Shown piece after piece: positions 29,138-37,372 of a stretch of DNA of 37,372 bases. Origin of the DNA: Zygnema cylindricum (lineage: Eukaryota > Streptophyta > Zygnematophyceae > Zygnematales > Zygnemataceae). The position numbers and the translations under genes were made by a program. Positions within the stretch are counted from its first letter, which is position 1, and each line of letters opens with the position of its first letter. The notes under the pieces were generated by a model. That model was not told where the DNA came from. It worked only from the letters and a program-made list of their open reading frames with translations, and did no database searches. The stretch covers positions 320,284 to 357,655 of the forward strand of contig JBBHKE010000349.1 of the NCBI GenBank assembly GCA_037447655.1, in the 5' to 3' direction.

Positions 29138-29638
29138 TTGCAATAAATGCGCCTGTCGCATATAGAGTACATATGTCCAAATAAGACGTTCCGTACCGGA
29201 AGCGTCCTTTTCAATAGCTGTCGCCTGTCGCATTGTGTTTCGTACGTGCGACGTACTATTTTGACTTTTTAGAATACTTTACATCGGATCTCTTCGCGAT
29301 CCGCCGTCCATTTCACTTACGCATTCAGCGCCACTCAATTAGTCAATTGATTTTACCTGTACAATAAACCCCCAATCCGCAAATCCGTTCGAACCTCCAC
29401 ATTAACTCATGAAATTACGTACGCACGCAAATACGCGCACGCATGTGCGAAACTGAATCTTCCAAAAAATAACACTTTGTACTCAGCCAATTTTAGGTGA
29501 ATTTTGTGCTCACAATTTCAAGTGCACAGAAATTCTCATTTTGGAAGATTTGACCTAAACTTTGAGGATTTTTCTTGTGGAATTGTCAGGATAGTTTTAG
29601 TGACTATTTTTCTGGTCATTAAGCGTTTTACTGCCTAG
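29138..29638 (+). mobile_element. Left long terminal repeat (identifiable part)
   Basis: This segment matches 34040-34385 in direct orientation, including tttcgtacgtgcgacgtac, cgcgatccgccgtccatttc, gaaactgaatcttccaaaa and the final tagtgactatttttctggtc to gcctag. It has an extra 72-bp segment bounded by gcctgtcgca repeats (29151 and 29223) and about 110 bp near 29480-29590 missing from the right copy. The true 5' end is unknown. Confidence 0.75.
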
Positions 29639-30367
29639 CTCTTACTTTCTTTCTCTGTAAACCTGCCCTACAAATTAATCTACGCGGCTCACGCCGAGGC
29701 CTAACCTGTTTCTCTTCACTTCTTCTCGTGTCCTATCAAGTGGATTTCTTCTCGGCCTTCTTTCTCACGCTGTTGCTGAACCTTAGATTGTGATTGGACA
29801 ATTTTGGGTTTGCTTGTGTGGTTTACTGCGTGATAGTGGATTAGGGTTGGCTTTCCTCGTATGTTTTGTGTGTGACTAAATCTGGTTATCTCAGATTTGC
29901 TCGCAGTTTGCTACATTTTCATTTTGTGTGTTGTGATATTGAGTTAAATCTTTATTTATTCAACACACTGTAAGGAATATAAACTGACCAAGGAGCCTAG
30001 TGGCTATCCGTTGGCTTAATATTCGTGTGCTCTAGAAATTGTCAGATTTTCTTCTATTTACTGCAATTTGACATTTTTAGTTTTGCTCCATTTTCTGCAA
30101 TTTGAAATTGTCAGTTTTTCAAAGTTTCTTGATTCCTTGTGTCAATTGGTTTTTCTGTCTAGTTTTTGTAAATTTGTCTAAATGTTTAGATTTCTGCTAT
30201 GCTCTATTTTCATTTCATTTGTTGTCTAGTTGGTTTTTGAGTTGTTGAATCTGAGATTGCGGAAGTGTCCGGTATCGTTTTCTCTTCTTTCTTCCTACCG
30301 GATTAACTCACTCACAACACCTAGCAAACTTAAACAAATAAAAAACTTAAAAAAAAAAAAACCCCTA

Positions 30368-30369
<2 letters not shown>

Positions 30370-30452
<83 letters not shown>
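30370..30452. repeat. (AT)n microsatellite
   Basis: An uninterrupted TA dinucleotide run of about 82 bases in the leader of the LTR element. Confidence 0.97.
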
Positions 30453-30455
<3 letters not shown>

Positions 30456-30832
30456 GATTGCACGAATTATCACATAAAATTACCGTTGCTTTATAGTCGG
30501 GTAGAGCGTGGCATAGTGCTAATACGCGTGCCCTAACAGGCTACTGACTAAGTTGGTAATTGAGCTGTGGTGTCTGCTCGACAATTTGGAGTGGAGATAG
30601 TGGAGCTGATTCGTTTGTGGGAGCTCTGCAAAACTTCGGTTGGAGCGAACAACCGCAGTTCACCCTTGGCAATCACCAAATCGCTAAGAGTGGTTTGTAA
30701 GTTCACGATGCCTTGCGGGTGCAGGCGCGTGTCAGGATAGTTGTTGATCGTTTAGAGGGTACGTGAGTGGATTGGGTTCACCAAGACCTAATTGTATTGC
30801 GCATTTGCACTGTCCACGCTTTCCATGCTTGC

Positions 30833-31082
30833 CATCTGGCCGTGAGTGGCCTTGTGTTTTTCTTGTTGTTTGTTTAGCGTGGAATTTTATTGTTAGATCT
30901 GGCCGTTGGTGGCCTTGGATAGAACTATTTTCTGCCTGTGGAGCTTTAGATCTGCACCTCCGGGTGTTTGTTTAGCAAGTTTCTGCCTTTATAGATCTGG
31001 CCCTTTGGCCTTGCCCATTCGTTTGCAAGGTATAGGTTTCGGTAAAAGCGGCCTCTTGACTAGATCTGGCCATCGTGGCCTT
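30833..31082 (+). repeat. Four GGCC-hairpin units in the LTR element leader
   Basis: The word (g)atctggcc-N4-7-ggcctt occurs four times (30833, 30896, 30994 and 31063) at 63-98 bp spacing. Each contains a GGCC/GGCC inverted pair able to form a short hairpin. They lie between the left LTR and gag, where packaging or dimerisation signals sit in other LTR elements. Confidence 0.7.
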
Positions 31083-31301
31083 CTTAGAGACTGTTTGAGA
31101 TTGTTGCCTACGTATGTGGTATGGTTTAGCATTTGTTGCACCTCGTATAGGGCGTATCCATTAACGGATTTGTTTGTTATCTCAGTCATTTTTACGCCCA
31201 CTGATTGGGATAATCTTGACCACTCATACGGATCTACACGTAGTGGTGGAACTTTCCGTTCATGAAATTTCGATCAATCGAATTTATCAAATTCGGTTCC
31301 T

Positions 31302-34035
31302 TTGACGTTAAGTCCTTTAATCGAATCTAGAGCGTCTTCTACTCGTTCAGATTTAAGCACTGTCTCATCTTTGTCATTCATTCTTTCCACGCTATCTGTG
31401 GAAGAGGTGGATAACGAAAGGGAACCCGATTCATATTTTCTTTCTTTTTGGTCTCCGTTAGCACCGATTCATGCTCTGAATTCGACTAACTCGTCTCTTT
31501 TGATGGCCTCCACATCAGAGGGCACTCCTAGTAAACTTCAATTCTGCTTTTCCGGAATGAAGGATACTATGAGTTTATCTCATTTTTGAATGTTATTCGA
31601 CACAGAAATGCGAGATCTAGCTTTCTGTTATCAAGATAGATTTGACATGCGTGTCGCTTTCTCCCTTCTCGGGCGTTACCTTCGCGGGTCCGCCCTTACC
31701 TTATATTCCCGCAAGTATGATGGCATATTTGCGATGACTCAATATTTTCCACAGTTTGCTGGTACGCCTGAGGTAATAGGTCAAGCAGAAATTCTTTATC
31801 AAGCTGCTATTCCCGAGGTCTTAGATGAGCTTGGAAATGTTATTTACCCGGCGGTGGCGGAGGTTTCCCACCAATATGCCATTGCAGCTCAAGCCGCCGT
31901 CCCGGCACTACCCGGGATGACAATTCCGTTACGAGACCCTCTCACCCTAATGTTTAATTTGTTACAAGAGGAGTATCGCATGCAAAATCTTGACCAAGTT
32001 AAGGAATTAATGAATTTTGAGCGTAAACCGGGCGAAACTGCCCCCACTTTACGAGCCCGCATGGAGACCTTCAGGGAAGCGTTACCCGATCTGATATCAG
32101 ATGCCGAAGCTGTCCATAAGTTTGTTGGACAGTTTCCTTTCTAGTCAAAGAAATTTATTCAAATCCATCTTACCCAAACATACGGTCTCAAATTTACGTT
32201 CGACCAGGCAACTCTATACGATATAGAATACGAGATGACGAATTGTTGGTGGGAGAACCACGATCGACCAAAAGCCCCTCAAAAAGAACCTAACCCTTTC
32301 AATTCACCAAATCTTCGTAACTTAGGGCCAAATAATCGGCCACCAAGGGTCCCAGCTATGGGAACCCCACCAAATCAACCATCCAATCGGATTTGTTTCC
32401 GATGTGGCAAGACCGGGCATGATGCTCGGATGTGCCCGGATAAATCTGCGACCAGTACACACTGCAAACAGACTGGCCACTTTGTGTATCGTTGTCACAT
32501 CAAAAACCTTGAATTTTCATATCAAAATCAGATTCGAAATGGTGGCATACCAGCTAGATCTGCCAAAGTAGTCCAACCAGTTAAAGAGTCAGAAAAAAAC
32601 TCTCCACTTAAAGTGTCTCGGAGAGAAAAAGAGAGAGAGGAAATGCAAACTCAAATGGCCGCTATGATGAAAGACCAGTTTGCAGCCCTTATGGCTCAAA
32701 TGAAACCGCCGACTCACCTAACTGGTATGGCTCGTACAGTTGTCCACCTTCCCACGCTAGCAGGTCGAGTTTTACGAGATTCAACCATTCAAAAGCGGGC
32801 AACCACGTTTGACAAGGGGACAGTTGATCACAATCGCGAGGGTAACTAGTCTAGCACACGTCTACCATTATCATTTTCCAAAGAAACCGCAACCAATTTA
32901 CCCGAAACGGCTTCCACCATCACGGCGCAAGCACTCCGCATTCTTGAACGCTCCATTCAGGACAGCCATTGGGTTAAGGAAAGATTATGCATTTTGTCTA
33001 CTATGATTTCCGATTCACTCAACCTAAAATCTACAGTGACATCCATCCCATTTGCAGCATTACAGACTTTACAAATGAACCGTAATATTGACGATGTTAG
33101 GCCTATCTCTACCGACGAGCGTAGTTCACTTGACCCACACATCAGTTTTCTAGATAATAGGAAGGGTGCATTTTCAGTCAATGGTGTCATACCGTCATTA
33201 CCACTTATAGACACCGGTGCAAAACCAGTTATTTTGGGGTCATCTTTTGCACTGAAACTAGGTCTGACAGCTGATAAACTTCAGTCCACTTCCACACGTT
33301 TACTCACCTCAACGGGAACAACCGAACCAGTTTTGGGCATTACGAAGGATCCACTCTGTTTTAGGTTTCAAAATGGTACAGAATTTGATTTTGCGGAAGT
33401 TCCTGCTCACCCATTGGTCACCAAATGTAGTGATTACGAGTGTTTAGTGGGGCAAGATGTGATTTTCATAGTAGGAGGCGACGTTGATATGTACGATCAG
33501 ACTTTTTCCTACCGTCCTACCAATTATCCCGAAAAGAAAATTTGTCTCCCTCTAATTTCAGCACGCCAATCCATGCCCATTATGGCTCACGCAGCCCAAT
33601 CTGTCCCTGCTTATTCCGGAAATTCGGTGGGATTCGAAATTTTTCATTCTCTTTCCGCAAAAAAAATTATGCCCGACAATCCTTCTTTGCCTGAACTTTT
33701 CGATAATCTAGGTTTTATTATTGATTCTCGCGAGTTTGATCACATCTACAAACACACACTTCAGATTCTTTTATCGCGGGTTCCACCTCTACCTCTTATC
33801 TTTGTAGATCCTTCCGGTTTTCTTCCCATTAATTGGAAACCAATACAGGTCAAACCTCATCAAGATGGTCTAGTCATTTTAGACCTGTTCGCAGGCATAA
33901 GTACCTCTCTACTCTCATGCCTTCGCAACGGATTACTTATCAAGCATGAAATTATGTGGTCTCCATTGACCCACAGAATGAGCAGCCTATGTAAAGCCTC
34001 TAGGATAATATTTGCCCCTTCTACTTTCCCGCTCC
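31302..34035 (+). pseudogene. LTR retrotransposon gag-protease-methyltransferase-like polyprotein, broken
   Basis: One reading frame runs from 31302 to the right LTR with three in-frame stops: TGA 31587, TAG 32142 and TAG 32847. In order: gag (31500-32230; FERKPGETAPTLRARMETF is typical of Ty3/gypsy-type gag), a zinc knuckle CFRCGKTGHDARMCPD (CX2CX4HX4C, 32395-32442) with a degenerate second one, an aspartic protease with LPLIDTGAKPVILG (33202-33240) and LVGQDVIF downstream, then DGLVILDLFAGISTSLLSCL (33865-33924). The last resembles motif I of C5-cytosine methyltransferases (DLFAGIGG type). The sequence breaks off there; reverse transcriptase, RNase H and integrase are absent. The gag N-terminal boundary is uncertain. 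Confidence 0.8.
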
Positions 34036-34039
34036 CATG

Positions 34040-34385
34040 TAATAAATGTCACCTGTCGCATTATGTTTCGTACGTGCGACGTACAATTTTACGATTTTAC
34101 ATACTTCGAATATCATACATCGGATCGTTTCGCGATCCGCCGTCCATTTCACTTACGCGAACCGTACTTTTACATATGTTTGTTCGCGTCACTCAATTCG
34201 TACTTCCGTACGTCGAACTTCAATTAATTTCACTTCTCCCTTAACCCGAAAATGCATTCGTGCCACCACATTAATTTCGGTAATACGAACGCACGAAGAC
34301 ACGCGCACGCAAGTACGAAACTGAATCTTCCAAAACAACAGTTTTAGTGACTATTTTTCTGGTCATTAAGCGTTTTACTGCCTAG
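34040..34385 (+). mobile_element. Right long terminal repeat, truncated
   Basis: A direct repeat of the left LTR (29138-29638), starting abruptly at aataaatgtcacctgtcgca after methyltransferase-like coding sequence. Its 5' part and all internal sequence downstream of the methyltransferase-like motif are missing. The last 45 bases before gcctag are identical in both copies. Confidence 0.75.
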
Positions 34386-34513
34386 TCTTCTAGCTTCCTC
34401 TCTCACCTTACCTTTATTTTTCTTAAGATATGTTTAGTTGTTGCTTGCTGCTTGTACATATTTATTGTCTCTTGTTTTCTGAGATGTTCATGACTTTCTC
34501 GCTTATTTATTTA

Positions 34514-34705
34514 TTATTTATCTTGCAGCTGATTGTGTTGCATGTTTACCATCCCTTTTGTCACATGCACGACACTGGACAATAGTCTTGTCAATGACGG
34601 TTGACGAGAGGTGATAGACGAACGACCAAAATGTCGACGACTCCGTGTATGACGGGTAAAACCGGCACCAGTGGCAAAAAGGTTGTGACACCCAAGACAT
34701 TCCAA
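34514..34705 (-). CDS. Possible C2H2 zinc-finger exon
   Basis: A minus-strand open frame carries CLGCHNLFATGAGFTRHTRS then RRH, which fits C-X2-C-X12-H-X5-H exactly. Nothing else supports a gene: no confirmed splice sites and no second finger. The plus strand of the same DNA is also open (34601-34921). It could be an exon, a transposon remnant or chance. Confidence 0.25.
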   Translation of the reverse strand: MECLGCHNLFATGAGFTRHTRSRRHFGRSSITSRQPSLTRLLSSVVHVTKGMVNMQHNQLQDK

Positions 34706-34921
34706 TGCGCAGAGAAGTCGATTTACGAGGTTTCAGAGTGGGGAGAGGGGGGAGAACAGTCCTGGGACATTATCAATCTCAACGAACATGGAATCGAGAA
34801 AGTGAGGGGAAGAGAATATGTGAGAGAGGAAAATGAAGATGGTAGATGTGAAGTGGAACATGAAGATGGAGGGGGAGGGGGAAGGGAACTGGTTCAAATA
34901 TTACGAGATATAGGCGGGTAG
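34601..34921 (+). CDS. Hypothetical small ORF, 106 codons
   Basis: An open frame with a Thr/Lys-rich start and a Glu/Gly-rich end, about 75 bp downstream of a good acceptor-like site (ttatttatcttgcag, 34527). It overlaps the minus-strand zinc-finger-like frame. I do not recognise it; the acidic tail partly follows from A/G-rich composition. Confidence 0.2.
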   Translation: MTRGDRRTTKMSTTPCMTGKTGTSGKKVVTPKTFQCAEKSIYEVSEWGEGGEQSWDIINLNEHGIEKVRGREYVREENEDGRCEVEHEDGGGGGRELVQILRDIGG

Positions 34922-34963
34922 GGGGGGCAAGAAATGTCACGATGATTTTTTTTTCCGAGTGAT

Positions 34964-35025
34964 TGTGCGTGTGTGTGTGTGTCAGTGTGTGTGCGTGTGT
35001 GTGTGTGTATGTGTGTGTGTGTGTT
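34964..35025. repeat. (GT)n microsatellite
   Basis: An interrupted TG/GTGC dinucleotide run of about 60 bases. Confidence 0.95.
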
Positions 35026-35269
35026 CGTCTGTGCCCGCGCGCTTATGATGTTTGGAACTTACTTTAAACGCGGACGGGGAGTCTGGCGAATCTTGGGAGG
35101 GGGGGAAGAGGCTAGTAATGACAGAGGGGGTTTGCACATATAGTTTCGCCAATGTGAATTAAAAGTAATACCAATTTTAGAAGGTGAAGGGCTTTTTAGG
35201 TTATGCACTTAAGTGCCTACTATGTTTAGCGTTAATAATCCTAAATCCATCCTAGTTAATCTTGCTCTA
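35026..35269. other. Non-coding spacer
   Basis: No gene or repeat of note between the GT run and the second reverse-transcriptase element copy. Confidence 0.5.
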
Positions 35270-36620
35270 TAAATAAAAAGTAGCATTATTGATGTTACTT
35301 CCTTTGTGGTTGAAAGCACGATGGTAAAACACCGAGACGCGAACGGGAGTAAAAGAACAAACTGGTGCGAAAGAGACTAACACACAACAGGGGGCAAGCC
35401 AACAAAACGTGTTGAGAGGAACAAGTATCACAAAAACGAGTTCCGTTTCCAAACCAAAAACTACCTAAGCAAACCTCAACAGGGCTAAAGAACTAAGAGC
35501 AACCTCAAAAATTCTCAAGACTAAGGGGAACATGTCCAGGGAGATTCAAAACAGGTAAAAAACCCTACGATAGCAGATAAAAGGAGGCCAAAAGCTTGCC
35601 CTTGTGAAGCCAGAACCAAACGATAGTGAGAAAAAGAAGTAAAGACCAAAGCGGGGGGGCTCCTAGGACCTCTTCTCTCGAAAAAACGTCGACCACGTAC
35701 GAAGAAACTCTCGTCCAAGGCAACTCCCAAATAACCAAAATCTCGCATTGTGCATAATGACACTCTATACCAACGTCACGACCACTCCATATGTCCAACC
35801 ACCTAACCAAAGACTTCAACCAAGAGAGCATATATCAAAACAATGTCACCAAAATTGCGACGCGCCCTATCGGGCGAAACAATATCAATCCCTCTACGTA
35901 TTAATATGTGAAAAAATAACCCTCCTCAATAACAATAGTCATAATAAAGTCATGCACCTCAACAAACTATCCATGGGAACAACGATGCAAATAGTCTTCA
36001 TCAAGCTTAAGGACATAGTCATACAAGCAAATGAGGGAGCCAAGTGAAGGTGGATGACGGAGGACAAGCTAGGTGGATGAACATGAGGGCGGTGATAAAT
36101 TGAACAACACATGAAATGTGGACTAGGAATAATGGGTGTAACTGATAGTAAACCTCAAAAACCCCCAGTAAGAGAAAAACATACACGTGGAGAAACAGAG
36201 GGAAGCGCCTTGAGAAGCTTGAATCTAAATGTGGCGACAACCTCATGAGAAATGATTTTTTTGGACACGTATAGATAGCTTCCAAAAAGCTAGCAAAGAT
36301 GGAGTCTGCACTATGATATGGGTATATGAGCATATGCACAAAGGAATGATTAGGAGTAAACAACCTCCAACATAGGTTTCTACGAGTAGAAGACAACGTC
36401 TGAAACACGAAGGATGTCCAATAAAAAAATGAGAAATAATTGTGAATTGGCAATAAGAGTTCAACATTCCAAGTAGTTATTAAGGCTTAGATGTGCCGCA
36501 GATTCTAAACCCAAACCCTCATAAAGACCAGAAGGGACGCCTCAATTTGACTCAAATGCCCAGACTCGCGATGAAAAGCCTCACAACCCAATATGTTGTG
36601 GAGGATGTGGTGAATATGGT
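35270..36620 (-). pseudogene. Decayed non-LTR element, copy 2 (3' part)
   Basis: This is a diverged relative of the 3' part of the element at 24255-27610, in the same orientation. Matching pairs on the plus strand include cagagggaagcgccttgagaag (36198) with cagagggaagggcctcaagaag (25386), and agaagggacgcctc (36530) with ggaagggatgcatg (25709). In translation SLVRWLD (35813) matches SLVRWLD in copy 1. The reverse-transcriptase core is not present and every frame is broken. Confidence 0.65.
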
Positions 36621-36849
36621 GAGGCGACCATCGAGGGTGAAAAGAGGTAAAAGAATTCCAAATAATAAGCGCCTAAAATACCAAGATCAGGGATAAAAAA
36701 CCCAGCCTTTCGTTTGTATGGCGAGAGGGAAAAACAGTCGAATATTGATGAAGGAAAAGAGCCCAAGGAAAGAATATTGAGGGCTACAAAATATTGAAAA
36801 CGCTTTTTGTATGGTGGGGGTGACTGACAGCGACAAAAATAATAATTTG

Positions 36850-37323
36850 TTGTCAATCAAAACAAAATATTAAAACAAATAATAACAAGTTAATCCTGAG
36901 ACCGAAAATAATCTCGACATTCATGACATTTACAGAGGGGGCAGAGGGAGGTGATTTGGGAGGAGGGGGGAGAGGGAGATGATTTGGGTGGGTGGGGGAG
37001 AGAGGTACAAGGGGTGTAAAAGTGTTGCTTGACATTGTCAATCAATCAAAGGGCATTATAAGGTAAAGGACGAGCTAGGAAGAAAGGAAAAGATATGTAC
37101 AAGAGGGTGGACAAGATGGTGTGAGGGAACGAGGGTGGGTAAAGTGAAAATAAAGGGGGGGGGGAAGGAAAGAAGGGGGATATTGAAAAAAATACTAGTG
37201 GTGCGTTTCTTCGTGTTATCCCCCTCCCCCCTCTCTCCCCCGCCCATCGTTATTCTCTTAGCTTCTAAAGAAAAAATGAAAAACAAAAAGTTCCTCTCTT
37301 TCCCCCTAACCCTCTCCCTCTCC

Positions 37324-37324
<1 letters not shown>
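36850..37324. other. Low-complexity flank
   Basis: No gene is seen. The stretch is G-rich and A-rich on the plus strand (gatttgggaggagggggg and similar, 36945-37150), then CT-rich. Confidence 0.5.
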
Positions 37325-37366
<42 letters not shown>

Positions 37367-37372
37367 CCCCCC
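37325..37372. repeat. Poly(C) run at the window end
   Basis: 39 consecutive C residues, one T, then 8 more C to the end of the window. This is likely an assembly or sequencing limit, or a contig edge. Confidence 0.9.

Noticed and set aside
29639-29700. Primer-binding site after the left LTR
   Set aside because: No stretch complementary to a recognisable tRNA 3' end is visible, and the exact LTR end is uncertain.
30484-30525. tRNA A-box-like stretch (gtggcatagtgctaatacg) suggesting a tRNA or SINE
   Set aside because: No matching B box or cloverleaf could be found downstream at the right distance.

Overview
The window looks like nuclear DNA of a photosynthetic eukaryote, most likely a streptophyte (charophyte) green alga. 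The evidence is a complete spliced nuclear gene for the chloroplast factor CCB1 with a plant-like sequence, a plant-type RCC1-repeat protein, long GT-AG introns, abundant microsatellites and several classes of decayed transposon. Chara or a relative would fit the GA/GGGA-rich, intron-rich texture. That placement is inference; no species-level marker is visible.

Layout. 1-3478: AT-rich non-coding DNA with simple and tandem repeats. 3479-10513 (minus): a nine-exon gene for a seven-bladed RCC1-type beta-propeller protein, whose introns are packed with purine/pyrimidine tracts and minisatellites. 12121-16804 (minus): a four-exon CCB1 gene, with a hAT-like MITE and smaller inverted-repeat elements in its introns. 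16.9-20.9 kb: intergenic, holding two related Harbinger-like MITEs, one with a perfect 56-bp palindrome. 21207-23754 (plus): a three-exon cupin gene with a likely organellar presequence. 24255-27610 (minus): a decayed non-LTR reverse-transcriptase element; a second diverged copy of its 3' part lies at 35270-36620. 29138-34385 (plus): an internally deleted LTR retrotransposon (gag, CCHC knuckle, aspartic protease, then a fragment resembling motif I of a DNA methyltransferase). 36850-37372: low-complexity DNA ending in long C runs.

The three host genes share no obvious pathway. CCB1 acts in heme attachment to cytochrome b6 in the thylakoid. The RCC1-like protein and the cupin have no function I can assign beyond their folds.

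The most unusual signals are: (1) the methyltransferase-like motif inside the LTR element; (2) introns with purine tracts beside the donor and complementary pyrimidine tracts beside the acceptor; (3) decayed tandem copies of exon ends and splice-site sequences inside introns, including an array of branch-point-like units and an array of acceptor-like CCACGTGG units; and (4) in-frame serine/proline expansion inside RCC1 blades, together with a one-base frame discontinuity. Splice sites and phases were worked out by eye; no alignment or database search was run.
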